A stretch of 64,000 nucleotides of DNA from Trichomonas vaginalis G3 (Eukaryota > Parabasalia > Trichomonadida > Trichomonadidae), in contig NC_067208.1 of assembly GCF_026262505.1 (NCBI RefSeq), positions 15,137,962-15,201,961 on the forward strand, written 5' to 3'. The translations under genes and the position numbers were made by a program. Under the pieces are notes generated by a model. That model was not told the origin of the DNA. It saw nothing but the letters and a program-made list of their open reading frames with translations, and ran no database searches. This document shows positions 22,240 through 33,780 of this stretch, one piece after another. Every line of letters starts with the position of its first letter. The first letter of the stretch is position 1.

Positions 22240-22611
22240 ATCGATGAATGAAATGAACGGTTATTTTCCCCTTTTACCCTTCTGTACATTTCAATTTTTC
22301 TGGTAACGATATCAAAAAAAATGGTCAAACGATAAAGATTACATTTCTGAAACAGTTGGCAAAATTTCTGAACGATTTTTATTGAGAAATGCTGCTTTTA
22401 GTCCAAAATTTATACCGATTTCTTAAATCCAATTTCTCATTTATCGGTTGAAAAATAAAATGAAATGACGATTTATTTAGTTGAGGCATATGGTGAGTTG
22501 GAATGATGAATATATACATAGGCAAATACTTTTGTATATGAAAGAATACAAACAAAAAGATTTATAATACAAACAAAGAAATACATGGTAATATATAAAA
22601 AAATAGCATGG
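22240..22611. other. Intergenic DNA upstream of E2
   Basis: A 370-base spacer that carries the E2 promoter next to the start codon and the 3' end of the membrane-protein gene. Nothing else is recognised. Confidence 0.6.
22247..22256 (-). promoter_or_regulatory. Inr-like elements of the E2 gene
   Basis: On the minus strand the leader reads TCATTTCATTCATCGATATG, with two TCATT motifs about 10-15 bases before the start codon. This matches the trichomonad initiator consensus. Confidence 0.6.
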
Positions 22612-23826
22612 TTAAGTATTGGTCTGTGAAGCAGTTCTGTCGATCTTGCTTGATGTCGAGTTCATATTTTGGTCATTAATATCAGAATGGGACAATATAG
22701 GCTCAACATCCTTCGAATCTGATAAATATGGATTCTTGCGTGCATCTAATGAGGTTGGATTACCGGATGTATAAGGAATACTTGAGTTTTCTGAATCATA
22801 AGAGTAATAGTCATAATAAGAAGAGTCTGATGAGTGCTGAGATGCTTCTTCAATCTTTTTATCTCGTTTTCGCTTAATGAATATAACCAATACAACAATA
22901 ACAATGACTATTGCAACAGCAAAACAAACTGCAGAAATTAGTATGTAATTTACATGCGTTGGAGTTGGTTTCGGAGTCTTAGGAGAACTTGGATCTTTTG
23001 AAACCGTATTGTTGTCTGGTGGTTCTTGATATGATGGATCAATATCTTTTAACGAAGCAATAGAAGGGGAATAGGGAATCATTCCTGAAACGCATGGTAT
23101 CCCTTCAATTTGTTCAAGAGTAACATCTACAACATTCTCAAAAAGATAAGATCCGGCTCTTGAAACCATTAAAGGCAATCTCCCCAATGCTATATAGCTC
23201 ATTCCGCTTTCGTTAGCAGAAATAAATGGGATGGTCGCAAGCAATGAACGTTTTGAATCTTTATTGAGAGATGATGAAGATGATTTCGTTATTCTTACAT
23301 TGTTGCCTAGAACAAGAAGATTATTATATACAAAAGTTGGATCTTCGTTTCCTGCATCATATGAAGTATTTATCTTATATTCGGTGATGTTTTTCGTGGA
23401 AAAATATATATTATAGGTCACAACTGCCCCTGTGTAAGTCTTATAGGTCCTAGAAAGCGCTTGTGTTGGATATATATGGACTGTCTGACTAATAGGAGAC
23501 AATAAAATTGCATATATATATGTTGCTTGAACATTTACAATGCATCCATTTTTCGAAGGTCCTAAATGGGAAAAGTTGCCTGTGGAATTATTTTCTTGCC
23601 AATATATTTCAATGATCAAGTTATCTCCAAAGAAAAATCCTGGTTTTGTGAATATACATTTACCTTTGTATGCAATAAGCTCAATTTTTGAATCATTATA
23701 TTGCCGGGCTGTAGAGCAATCACTAGGAAGGCTATTTGAATAATCAGGCTCAAAAATTAATGAAGCAGAAAAGAAAAACAAATGAAAGGAAAGCATTGAT
23801 CTATATTGAAATTTGAGAGATATCAA
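22612..23826 (-). CDS. Type I membrane protein, unknown
   Basis: A protein of up to 404 residues. The second Met (base 23796), giving MLSFHLFFFSASLIF, makes a better signal peptide than the first and is the likelier start. An extracellular region of about 280 residues has scattered Cys and many N-glycosylation sequons. A Pro/Lys/Thr-rich stalk (SPKTPKPTPT) leads to one membrane helix near residues 293-318 (AVCFAVAIVIVIVVLVIFI) followed by the stop-transfer KRKRDKK. The cytoplasmic tail of about 85 residues is Ser/Tyr-rich (SSYYDYYSYDSENSS) and contains NPYL, a possible endocytic signal. It is probably a surface protein; no known domain was recognised. Confidence 0.8.
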   Translation of the reverse strand: MISLKFQYRSMLSFHLFFFSASLIFEPDYSNSLPSDCSTARQYNDSKIELIAYKGKCIFTKPGFFFGDNLIIEIYWQENNSTGNFSHLGPSKNGCIVNVQATYIYAILLSPISQTVHIYPTQALSRTYKTYTGAVVTYNIYFSTKNITEYKINTSYDAGNEDPTFVYNNLLVLGNNVRITKSSSSSLNKDSKRSLLATIPFISANESGMSYIALGRLPLMVSRAGSYLFENVVDVTLEQIEGIPCVSGMIPYSPSIASLKDIDPSYQEPPDNNTVSKDPSSPKTPKPTPTHVNYILISAVCFAVAIVIVIVVLVIFIKRKRDKKIEEASQHSSDSSYYDYYSYDSENSSIPYTSGNPTSLDARKNPYLSDSKDVEPILSHSDINDQNMNSTSSKIDRTASQTNT

Positions 23827-24585
23827 TTTAAAACAAATTGAAATAAAGGTTAACGTGCTTAAATGAAATAATTAATATAATACCTGATATTCAAAATTCA
23901 ACCAATTATCCTGGAATTGAAAATAATTCAAATTATTTAAATTTATAAAATTGACAACAGCTCGGATAACAATTATCTGATGATGTTTGATAAGAAGATC
24001 GTAAAGTAAATTGAAAAATATCAAATTTCAATATCGTTTTATAATCTTTTGATAAATATATCCTTCATCATTGATTAAGATGAAATATTACAAAATTATA
24101 GTCTTTTAACAAATATTTTCCAATTTCAAAATCTTTCGTTGTTTTCACGAAATCTTTATAATTCAGTAGCTTGGTAGATATCTATAATGAAAATTAAAAA
24201 TAAAATATTATATTGCAATTCGTACAGGAAAATCTGTCCAATCATAAACTCACGTATTTTTTTATAGTTTTCCATCTTTGTCTTTTCTTTTGTATTATCT
24301 TCTATTATTGAATAAATTGAAAAAAAGAGGCCCGTGGTAACTTTTTCATTCATTTTTGTGTAGCTGTAATTTTTATGCTTTGGACAATGTAACCTAACTT
24401 TGTTGGTTAGAAATATGCTTACATTGTTGTAAACAGAAATTCATCAAAAGTGACACCTCAGAAAAGCTAAAATATTGAATTTTTGGAACTTTTGATAGAG
24501 CACGTTTTTAAATATTAATTAAAGTAAATGTATATTTTGTAAAGATTCTTTTTAATAAAAAAATAAAATTTTGAAGAAGAACACA
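23827..24585. other. Intergenic DNA, possible gene relic
   Basis: AT-rich spacer. A minus-strand frame at 24156-24353 (MENYKKIREFMIGQIFLYE) vaguely resembles the N-terminus of trichomonad ankyrin proteins but is isolated and short. I do not treat it as a gene. Confidence 0.4.
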
Positions 24586-25094
24586 AAATCTTCTGAAAAA
24601 TAATATCACATAAACTCATATTATTTTCTAATATATAACTATTTTATATAAAAATCAAATTCAATGATCTTAAAAGCGAAGGATAAACCTCAAAATTTAC
24701 GAATATAATGAGTGGGAATATAATGCTTATCTATCATAAAACCATATGAAATATCAATTTTTGCTTTACGCCTAATTTTTGACGACAATTAGCAAAAAAT
24801 GTTAAATGTTAACACTCAGTCCATTTGAATATGAAAAATAAAATTGACTTTGATTAAATGTTTTTATTTATCATGCAATTCTTCTTGCTAATTGTCGTCA
24901 AAAATTAGGCGTAAAGCAAAAATTAATATTTCATATGGTTTTATGATAGATAAGCATTATATTCCCACTCATTATATTCGTAAATTTTGAGGTTTATCCT
25001 TCGCTTTTAAGATCATTGAATTTGATTTTTATATAAAATAGTTATATATTAGAAAATAATATGAGTTTATGTGATATTATTTTTCAGAAGATTT
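24586..25094. repeat. Long inverted repeat, 208-bp arms
   Basis: Arm 1 (24586-24793) and arm 2 (24887-25094) are near-perfect inverse complements around a 93-base spacer. Both derive from the dispersed repeat seen at 2493-2959. The second copy continues in direct match to 25260. The head-to-head arrangement could extrude a large cruciform. Confidence 0.9.
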
Positions 25095-25260
25095 CATTCT
25101 ATATGCCTATGAAAAGTACTCTCAAAACTAACTTTTTCCTAATTATAATTAAATCTAGAATATTGTATTATGCTTAGTATTATTTCATTTTTCTCATTCA
25201 ATTTAGAATTTACAAATGTCAAAAAATTGAGAGCTGTCACTTTTGATGAATTTCTGTTTA
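24887..25260 (+). repeat. Dispersed repeat, copy 2
   Basis: 374 bases matching 2586-2959 with very few substitutions. Its right end stops at the sequence TTTCTGTTTA, after which the two loci diverge. Confidence 0.85.
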
Positions 25261-25603
25261 CAACAACATAACACATCTCTGTTAAATTAATGATTTGATG
25301 TAATAAACCTTATAATCTTCCATGTCTTAAATGCATTACGATTTGTAAATCAAACTGTGATAACTAACATGAATATACAAACATCATATAGGAGTGTATG
25401 TTTGATTTCTTTAGTTTCAAGATCACCAGTAGTATAAGTGGACGGGTTGTGTGACTTTTTTTGTAATCGTAAGAATTCTCACATAATTGAATGATTTTTG
25501 AACATACTTCCGAATAGCAGATTTTAAAAATTTATGAATAATTTATAAAAAGTTTTTATTCCTACAATTCCTATATTACCATTAATAAAAAGAATATATT
25601 TTT

Positions 25604-25629
25604 GACGAAGTGAAGATTCGCACTTCGTC
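25604..25629. repeat. Hairpin near left end of element B
   Basis: GACGAAGTG and CACTTCGTC form a 9-base stem. The stem resembles the CACTTCGTG/CACGAAGTG hairpins in the terminal repeats of element A, which suggests it marks the terminal region of element B. Confidence 0.6.
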
Positions 25630-25642
25630 ACAAAACTCCGAA

Positions 25643-25659
25643 AAAATAAAGTTAGATTT
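25643..25659 (+). promoter_or_regulatory. Shared leader motif (B, first gene)
   Basis: AAAATAAAGTTAGATTT, one mismatch from the shared AAAATAAAGTTAGTTTT motif, lies 16 bases before the start at 25676. Confidence 0.55.
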
Positions 25660-25675
25660 TTTTATTTAATATAAA

Positions 25676-26011
25676 ATGTATGGAAAAAGAATAATATCTG
25701 ATTTTGAACATTATTTGATTGATTTACTAATTGATCCACAAAGCTGTTGTAAAATTAATTTTGAATTTAAAATTAAAGGAACCGTAAATTTTGTATTTAT
25801 TTATCACTTAAAAGAATATGACCGATATCATAATTTGATATATGAAACTAATATAATATTTGAAGATAACAAACTTACAAGCTTCGAACATGAAAATGAT
25901 ATAATATTCGAAGATGAAAAAAAGAAAGAGATTGAAAAGCAATTCAATGAATGCCTTTTAAATACATATGCGCACATTATAAGATATAAAATGAAATTAA
26001 TTCCTTATTAA
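25676..26011 (+). CDS. Element B small protein, unknown
   Basis: A 111-residue acidic, Tyr- and Phe-rich frame that looks intact. No family is recognised. It is the first gene inside the left end of element B, read rightward, with the shared leader motif upstream and a T-rich tract downstream that runs into the element A insertion. Confidence 0.6.
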   Translation: MYGKRIISDFEHYLIDLLIDPQSCCKINFEFKIKGTVNFVFIYHLKEYDRYHNLIYETNIIFEDNKLTSFEHENDIIFEDEKKKEIEKQFNECLLNTYAHIIRYKMKLIPY

Positions 26012-26159
26012 TCAAAAATATTTTTTATCTTTATATAAAGATGACAAATAGAAAAATAATTTTTATCTGATAGAAATAATACCTACAAATGACGGTATAT
26101 AAAAAATTGACTTCTTACGTAAAATTAAAACTAAGTTAAATTTATTTTTTTTTATTTTT

Positions 26160-26370
26160 AAAAAAAAAAAAAAAAAAAAGGTAGTGGGGCTTCCAGGCAC
26201 TTCGTGCTTTCTAGCCCTGATGATGTTTAATATTAATGAAGTTGATATTCGGAGGACTCTTCTTCTTCCTCCATTGCTTCTGGGAAGAAGCCTTCTTCTG
26301 GGTCGAAAACATTATATAATGTGTCGCTTTTCACAAATTATATATGTTTTCATGTTTTGTCAAACATGAA
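26160..26370 (+). repeat. Element A left terminal inverted repeat
   Basis: A 21-base A tract, then GGTAGTGGGGCTTCCAGG and the hairpin GCACTTCGTGC, then a less conserved middle, then GTGTCGCTTTTCACAAATTA and ATATATGTTTTCATG. The inverse complement of the right end matches these blocks in order. Confidence 0.85.
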
Positions 26371-26436
26371 CGTACATGTTTTGTCAAGACTTCTTCGTAA
26401 TGAGTGTAAATGACCAAAAATATATTTTAGGGTAGA

Positions 26437-26603
26437 AGGTTAGATCTAACCTCTTTTCTACCCTCTTTTCTAACCTCTTGAATTTTCATGATTTCTTCGT
26501 AAATGTTTTGTCAAACATGAACGTACATGTTTTGTCAAGACTTCTTCGTAATGAGTGTAAATGACCAAAAATATAATTTAGGTGAAGAGGTTAGATCTAA
26601 CCT
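26437..26603. repeat. Palindrome repeats near left end of A
   Basis: Two copies of GGTTAGATCTAACC (26438-26451 and 26589-26602) are embedded in a roughly 150-base unit with GTCAAGACTTCTTCGTAATG and AATGACCAAAAATATA. They belong to the element-wide family described under 38462-39182 and 40194-40903. Confidence 0.85.
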
Positions 26604-26776
26604 CTTTTCTAACCTGTTTTCTAACCTCTTGAATTTGAGAAGCCTTTCCCCCTTATAGAATGAGATAGGACGGTTATTTTACAAAACTGACAACACGTTG
26701 ACCGAGTAGTTTTTTGTGCTGAACAAAAAGTGTCATATAAACATCTGTCAAAAACCGCTTTTTAACTTCACTTAAA

Positions 26777-27307
26777 ATGCCACGTAAGCTACGTAAGAAT
26801 ATACGTAAGAGGAAGGGAGCATTGAAACATCCAATAGTAAAACTGACACCACAACAACAGTTGCAACAACAAATTATGAATGACCCCACTATGTTGCAAC
26901 AAATGTCAAGCAACCCTATGCTTTTAAACCGAGTTATTGGTGCACAGAGTGGAGGTTTAAGAGCGGCACTTTTAGCGAAAATGGCAGGCTATGGTGGAGC
27001 TGCAGACGGAACAGCTTATAACCCTCAAAGTCAAATGAATTTGAGTTCACTCAAAAATCAAATAACAGATGTCAAAAAGTCAAACATAGACATACAGAAA
27101 CAAATAAGTGAAAACGAAAAGAAACTAGAATATGACAGACAGACAAAGAAACTAAATGAGTTAAACGTAGAGAAAAAGAAGAAAGAAGAACAACTGAAAG
27201 AACTAAGTACAGAGGAATATGCGAAAAAAGTGTCAGAAAAAGCAGCAGAAGTAGCAAAAATGGAACAAGATGTTATAAATTTGAAAAAACCATACTACTC
27301 AATATAA
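26777..27307 (+). CDS. Element A coiled-coil structural-like gene, first part
   Basis: The N-terminus is very basic (MPRKLRKNIRKRKG), followed by a Gln/Met-rich stretch and a Gly-rich stretch (AKMAGYGGAADG), then a charged coiled coil. It is the first gene inside the left end of A. It looks like a virion or core protein of the element; no known domain is recognised. The gene region it belongs to is broken. Confidence 0.6.
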   Translation: MPRKLRKNIRKRKGALKHPIVKLTPQQQLQQQIMNDPTMLQQMSSNPMLLNRVIGAQSGGLRAALLAKMAGYGGAADGTAYNPQSQMNLSSLKNQITDVKKSNIDIQKQISENEKKLEYDRQTKKLNELNVEKKKKEEQLKELSTEEYAKKVSEKAAEVAKMEQDVINLKKPYYSI

Positions 27308-29420
27308 AGTACTGAAAGATGAAGAAATAAAACAAAAAGCCCTGAAGACATATATGGATAGCGATGAGTATAAAAAAGAAGTTGAAGCAAATGTAAAGGC
27401 AGAAAAACTTTTACAGTTGCAAAACCAAACCGTACAGTATGAAAACTTAGCACAAGAAAGTAAAAATAACGACGCAGCCATGCAAAAGGCAATGAAAAGC
27501 GCAGAATATATAAAAGCTATAATGACTGGTTAGATGCCCAAGCCAACGCTAAAGCAGCCCAACTTATAGGGTCAATAAGGACAAAAATACAAGCGGATGA
27601 AGACAGTTCAAATGAAGCTTTAATGAATGCTGACTTTAAGAACGCCTTCGAAGCTCTTCATAGTAAGGTGAAACTAGTGAACGACTTCTCATCTGGAAAG
27701 AAACTGAAGTCTGAAGGTTTCGACAACGAGTTAAGAGAAGTAGCACAAAATATGACGAAAATAACAGATGCAGCAACGAGACAGGCAGTTCAAAGTGCCT
27801 ATGACGCCGTTAGAGCAACTGTTGTGGAAAGTCAAGAAAAAGAGTTACAACAGACCAAACAGACCTAGTAAATGCTTTCTTAAAAACGAAAAGTCAGGTA
27901 GGACATTATGCTGCAGATGGAACATATGTGCCAGCTGGTGGAACTTATATACCAGCTGGTGGAACTTATATACTAGCTAGTGGAACTTATATCCACAAAC
28001 CCTCCAAGAGAAGCACCTGCACCAGGACTACCTAAAACATTTACATCGTCACATGGACACAGACACAGGCATGCACCACAAACAACCAAAACCAACACAA
28101 AACCAACACAACAACCAACAACAACCAACAGTTCAAAACACTGCACCACAACCAACAGTTCAAAAACTGCACCAAACCAACAGTTCAAAACACTGCACCA
28201 CAACCAACAGTTCAAAACACTGCACAGCAACAACCACAAAGAGCAAGGCATAAAAGAAGTAGAGACAAGGAAACAAGAATTCTTAAAAATGCTTAAGGAA
28301 AATTATGGTTACCCAGATACTCTTGCACTTTAGTGACAGATAAAGAAGCTATTAGAAAGTTCAAGGAAGGAAATACTGACCCGAACCTATTTAGCTTTAT
28401 GGTTCAGCACCAAATGGGATATAATTTCAAACCTGGAAAATACAAGCTCGCTAAGGGATATGATTTAATAGCATATCATCAAATGACATGACTGAATTTC
28501 TCCAAGATATTTGGTGTCAGAGATAAATGATAATTCAACTATCTTCATGAAACGCGTAAAAAATAGAGACGGAACGAAAGAAGAAAGGGTTATGAATGCG
28601 GATGGCTTAAATAGGGAACTTGTTAAAAACGGTCTCGGAATATATGAAATGCCAGCAGATGAGGTACAAGAAACTCCACAGGAAGAAGTTCAGATACAAC
28701 CAGACATGGAAGAAATAGTTCAGCAACAACAGCTAGAAGAGCCTGAAGGAAACGAACAAGTTCCTCCTTTGGAAACTAACTTCACAGAACTAGATGAAGA
28801 TTTGGAACAGCCGAAAAATCTTGACCCTCAACAAGTGTATGCGGAGAATATGGAATCTTTCCAAGAGTCTAAGAAAAATTCGGCTGACATAGTAGAAGAA
28901 TATCGAAAATGTTCGCCGACATACAAAAGACTCCAACATCAGATGAAAATATCCAGCATAGAATGGAAGTACTGAAAGATAATGTACACAAATACAACAA
29001 TCCTTTTTACTTACGAGCATATAACGTTCAATCTTTGGATGAACTCGGTGAAAATAAAAGGTTAAATTTCAACAAAACATATAGAAATGAAACATTGTTT
29101 AAAGTTCATTCAGAACCTAGCCAATATGGAAACAAACCTACTTTTGTTTCTGCAGACGATGGAACTACAATGAGATGGGGTCATAAAGCTAATCCGGATA
29201 GGTGGTTCATAAACTTACAACCACAATTCCAAGAAGTTGTAGACGCAATGGAAGTGAATGGTGAACCAGATATAGCTGGTATTTTCAGCGCGGCTTTAAT
29301 GCCATTGAAAGATATGAAAGATGCAGATATTTTGAACCAGTATGAAATGAACATGGCTGATGGAAATATAACACCTGACGTTCTAGAAACATTTATCTCA
29401 AAGAACTACACAGAACCATA
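27308..29420 (+). pseudogene. Element A structural-like region, middle, broken
   Basis: Plus-strand coding sequence with several interruptions. Readable parts include a Lys/Glu-rich coiled coil, a tract of PTVQN/QQFK-type repeats near 28090-28240, a Pro/Glu/Gln-rich acidic part near 28660-28830 and a globular-looking part near 28980-29420 with DDGTTMRWGHKANPDRWF. No family is recognised. Size and position suggest a large virion-associated polypeptide. Confidence 0.5.
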
Positions 29421-29459
29421 GAGAGGTATATTTGGTGAAGAGTTTAGAAAGAAAGTTAG

Positions 29460-30101
29460 GGAGAGAGAAGGAAGAGAACCTATTGTACATGACCTTGCAA
29501 ACGAAAGTTTGCAAAATGTCATAAAACTTACTTTGCAGACAATGAACCGAGAAGGGATGAATATTTAAGAAAACTCAAATGGACAGTACCAAATGAAATG
29601 TTAGTATTGAAAAACATGTTCCATGACAAAATAAAACCAACTACAGAAATAAATGACGCAAGACTGAAACGTTGGGTAAAAGCTTTCCCATTCACAAAAG
29701 ATATTATTGGTTACATGGAAAGAAAACCAGAATGGCTACAAAAACATATATTTGGAAACGAGCTTATTCCATATGGACAAGCTCTGTTTGAAGAGCTTGA
29801 ACCGGAAACTCAGGAAAGAGTCATGCAAACAATACGCGAAGACTCAAATACAAACTATGACAAAATCTTTCTAGGATATAGGTTACCTGAGATGGGCGAC
29901 CAGAGCCCAAAGGCAAAAAGGACATGGGAAATTTACAACATACTAGGTGAACATGAGGCAAAGATGCAACAACTTGAAGCAGAGGGCAAGTTACCAAAAG
30001 CGACACCAAAGAAGAAGAGAAGAGTAGAACAAAGTGAAAATAGTGAAGAAGTAACTTCATCTAGTGAAAGTAGTGGCAATGAAGGAAAAAGAAGAGTTTA
30101 A
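29460..30101 (+). pseudogene. Element A structural-like region, last part
   Basis: The readable frame 29598-30101 ends in a serine-rich acidic tail after ATPKKKRRVEQS, a textbook basic nuclear localisation signal. That fits a protein that acts in the nucleus or accompanies DNA. It is part of the broken gene region that starts at 26777. Confidence 0.5.
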
Positions 30102-30191
30102 AAACTCAGTCAGGAAGAAAGTAAAGCTTGGTACGAGTGGGTTCTATTATGATATATAAATCCAACTATTCTATATTTTTACCCATATGAA

Positions 30192-31679
30192 ATGTACGCC
30201 GCTCAGAATATAACGCCAACAGTTTTGGATGCCATGAACGGAAATGTTTCCGAATGGTATAACGAATGCGACAATGCCATTAGAAGGTCAGAAATAGTTC
30301 CTGGAACTTACGAATATACAACTGCTGTTTCTTATGGAAACGTAGGTGAGTTTGGAGAAGGTTCTTCAACAACAGTAGATATTGCTTGCGACAGGTTTCA
30401 TATATATTTCTATTGACAACTCATTCTTATACGTGGAACAAGACATTGAAATAAAACCTTCTGCCAAGTTGTCTGACAAGAAAGGTTGCAATGGAATTTT
30501 CTATGTCGGATACCAATATGCTCCAGAAGTTTTCATGGGATATAAGATATATTCTAACTCTGACTTAGTTCAAACAGTAACATGGGCAAACTATGAATGG
30601 TTCGCTTTGAGAAACTCAGTACAACCACAAGCTAGAGAACAAACAGACCAGTATGCAAATATTGAGAAAATAAGAAGACTTGACCCTAACGTTCCAGGAG
30701 TTTATGTTAACCTTTCTGGTTCAGATGGAACTGCTGCCACTAAAGTAAAACTGAAACTTAGAGTTCCTTTGTCATCTTTCCTCATCTTCAGGTTTTTAAG
30801 ATACTTGCCAAACTGGGCAGGAAAAATTTCTATCGAACTTACTCCAAGCAAAAATAACTTAGTCATTGCACCAACACAAGACCCATTCAGCATTACTGTA
30901 GCTGGAACTGGTGGAGCCAAGTTCTGTGACTTTTGCAAAGACAAAGTTGACTTAGACTTTGGTTTCTCAAACTTCAACAATGAAGTAAACTATTATTTCA
31001 ATGCTGCTGGAACTGCTTGGGACCCAGTTAAGTTCACATGCGAAAAATTTGAATGCAAGAGAATAGAAAGCAGACTTGCAGTCATGTTGGACCAGATATT
31101 TCAAATGCTTTAGCTGCCAAATATATTGCAGTTCCACTTATGTTCCCTATACACCAAATATCTGTCAAAGACTTTGCAGGTGAAGTTGGAAACCAAAGTG
31201 CTGACCCAGGTGCAAGAACAGATATTGCTTTAACAACTGCAATGAAACATGCAGATACTATGTTTGTACTGTTCAGACGAACTATAAATGACTATTCTTG
31301 TTTCTACAACCCCGGTATTAAATATCATATAAACATAGATGGCAAATATTATCCAAGAGAAGAATATTCTACAGTTGAGGATATGAGGTCATACAACTTG
31401 ACATTAGATGCTATGAACTTTAACAACAATTTCACAACAACCATTAACCCTGAAATGCAAAGTTCTATTATGCCATATGTGAAAGTATGGACTCATACAG
31501 GAGGTCAAAAAACTCAATATACAAATGGAGACCGTTCAAACTTTTGGCTTGGCATTCCATTTGCTGACTCAGAAGACTTTATGGGTGGTATTTCAACTGT
31601 TGGTACTGTACAAATACAATATACTGGTGACAGAGACGGTCCAGATGAACTGAGAGCAAAGAAGTTTACAAAACAATAG
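30192..31679 (+). pseudogene. Major capsid protein-like gene (hexon type), broken
   Basis: Coding sequence of about 490 codons in a few readable stretches. Beta-rich segments, many Asn/Thr/Gly/Tyr residues, and motifs such as VPLSSFLIFRFLRYLPNW and WLGIPFADSEDF suggest a double jelly-roll capsid protein. The gene's length, and its position before a second beta-rich gene and near the packaging ATPase, are as expected for the Polinton major capsid protein. The assignment rests on context and composition. It has a small number of breaks. Confidence 0.6.
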
Positions 31680-31682
31680 CAC

Positions 31683-32106
31683 TTTTCACGGAAGATGCTC
31701 TTTGAAGATTCGTTCGATGAAACCTGCTGGGGCTCCTCAGATTGGCATAACGACAGCTTCCATCGAGCAGATTTTTGGCAGCAGGTCAGTAAGTTGTTCT
31801 TGAACTGACTTCTCTCCGTCAAATATTGACAGTACGCCAGTTTTGACATAATATTGTAAGATAAACTTTCCTTTAGAAATATCTGTAAGTTTTGTTGTTA
31901 TATTTTTGTCAACGTCAAGAACTTTCACCATTTCAGTTATACCAACTTTCTTTGCTTTATGAAAATATTTTGGTTCAGCAAAGACTGCTATTCTATAACA
32001 TTTACCATTGTTTGTATAAAGAACTATTCTGTTCAATGTATTTGTATTGTTTGTGTGTGTAAACTTTGTTCTGCTTCAATTCGAAGAGATACTCGAATAC
32101 GTCCAT
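31683..32106 (-). pseudogene. Element A minus-strand gene, unknown, broken
   Basis: The start is at 32106 (MDVFEYLFELKQNK), with readable sequence such as VLYTNNGKCYRIAVFAEPKYF. It is a small protein of unknown family. Its start codon faces that of the next gene across only 18 bases. Confidence 0.5.
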
Positions 32107-32124
32107 CTTTTTATTCTAAGTAAA

Positions 32125-32703
32125 ATGTCATTTCCGAAATAGAAGCGTTGAGTGTTTCAAAAGGTTTAATGGCGGTGGCAGATGTGAAGTTAAATTCACC
32201 AACTCAAACAAACAGTCAAGTGTTGTTGTCAATGTCAAAGACAGAGATGTTGAAGTGGGGAAACCATACGAGGACGAAGATGGTATAACAATTGTTCCTG
32301 TAAAAGAACAACCAACATATCCTGAAGTTAGCAGAGACTTAAGTTCTGTTGCAGATATTCGAAACGACTACCAACAACTGAAAGACAAACTTCAAACTCA
32401 GGAGAAGATTTGTCAAGCTTTAGGTATAATTTAAACTTGGTCGAACACAACCCTGTAAAAGTGAACTCATATGTCATTGCACCTCATGAAGTTTTGAAAG
32501 AACTATTGAAACTTTTGACAGAGGCAGACGATATAAACATCAAAGAAATAGAACCCGACATTAGTTGCTGTGGTGTTTCATATAATGTCATTGACAAGAT
32601 ATACGTTATGAAAGGAGGTGAAACGTTGAACTTAAAGTATAGTTTCCCAGACGTCATAAAAATATTTGACGACCACAACATTTCATTAAAATTTATTTGC
32701 TAA
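32125..32703 (+). pseudogene. Element A plus-strand gene, unknown, broken
   Basis: The start is at 32125, diverging from the gene at 32106. The readable part 32410-32703 includes YVIAPHEVLKELLKLLTEAD and ends SLKFIC. No family is recognised. It lies between the capsid-like genes, so a virion role is possible. Confidence 0.45.
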
Positions 32704-32709
32704 GTAAAA

Positions 32710-32940
32710 ATGTCAAAACTTCTTGAAAGATGTTTGAAGAAAAATAATATAGACTTTATTTCATGTAAAGGACTTTACACACTTTTGAACGATATGAAAG
32801 ACCCTGTTTTGTTTGTTCGTGTAGACAAAGGAAAGTTCTATGTCTTTACAAAATATTTGAAACTTCTTAGACAGAGAACTTCAAGAAACGCCATGTGAAA
32901 GTTTAGATGAAGTTCTTCTCCACTTTCAGAAAACTTTTAA
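32710..32940 (+). pseudogene. Element A small gene, unknown
   Basis: Begins MSKLLERCLKKNNIDF, seven bases after the preceding gene. It reads as a 62-residue basic protein, and coding-like sequence continues somewhat beyond. No family is recognised. Confidence 0.4.
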
Positions 32941-32950
32941 ATATATATAA

Positions 32951-33755
32951 ATGGCAGAAGATATAATGGTTTATACTATTACGACTAAAAACCCTGAGTC
33001 ATATAATTCTATAACAACAAACTTACAAAGTCCTCAAGGACGATATTGTAAACTAACCTTAAACACAATGACGACTAAAGCCTGTTTTGCTCTTTTGACA
33101 CCAGAAGACTTTATTGTGAATGGTAAAAAATACTCCTTTGAAGATACTTACTCAGATATACCACCAACAGGTTTTGTTGACTTATTTAATACTTTAAGTA
33201 CGGTGTAACATGTGCTGCAACTAGAGCAGGTTTCATTATGTTTGGATGTCCGACTGAGTTTACTATAAACAATATGAGCTATAATACAAAACTTATATCT
33301 GGTTTTTACTACCAACAGTTTCCTATAACAGGAAAAGGTGTCATACAAGGAATGTCTATTCCATTGACATTAAGCACACCAATCTTATATATTGTTTCAA
33401 ACTTAGGTTCAAAGTGTTATTCGAATGTCGACAGAAACTATTATGACCAAAAGATACTTATGCGTATAACAATACTTTCTCTGCTGGTTTGCCTATTGTT
33501 CATTCGAATGCAGAATTTTCAACCTTAGTGAACTCAAACACTTTGGCAAGTATAACGTTGACATTAGTTGACGCAAACTTTGTTCCTGTAAAACTTTTAT
33601 GTCCTATGTATTTGTCAATGACGGCAGAAAGTTTCGAATTGGAAGATGCAACTGGTGAAAGTATTGTATTACAAGAACAACTTCAACAACAAATAGCTCA
33701 AGAACAACAAATGCAACAAATGAACAAATGCAACAACAAAGTCAAGAATAAAAAA
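32951..33755 (+). pseudogene. Minor capsid (penton-like) protein gene, broken
   Basis: Beta-rich, Thr/Ser/Asn-rich coding sequence starting MAEDIMVYTITTKNPESYNS and ending in a Gln-rich tail (QEQLQQQIAQEQQMQQ). The length of about 260 codons, the composition and the place between the capsid-like gene and the helicase fit the single jelly-roll minor capsid protein of Polintons. This is inferred, not proven. It is interrupted. Confidence 0.5.
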
Positions 33756-33780
33756 AATATTTTTTTTATTTTTATAAAAA

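Noticed and set aside
24156-24353. Possible ankyrin-family N-terminus
   Set aside because: A single short stretch with weak resemblance and no ankyrin repeats nearby.
26160-26180. Poly-A tract as a retroposon tail
   Set aside because: The matching T tract at the other end, with inverted sequence next to both, shows the tracts belong to the Polinton ends.
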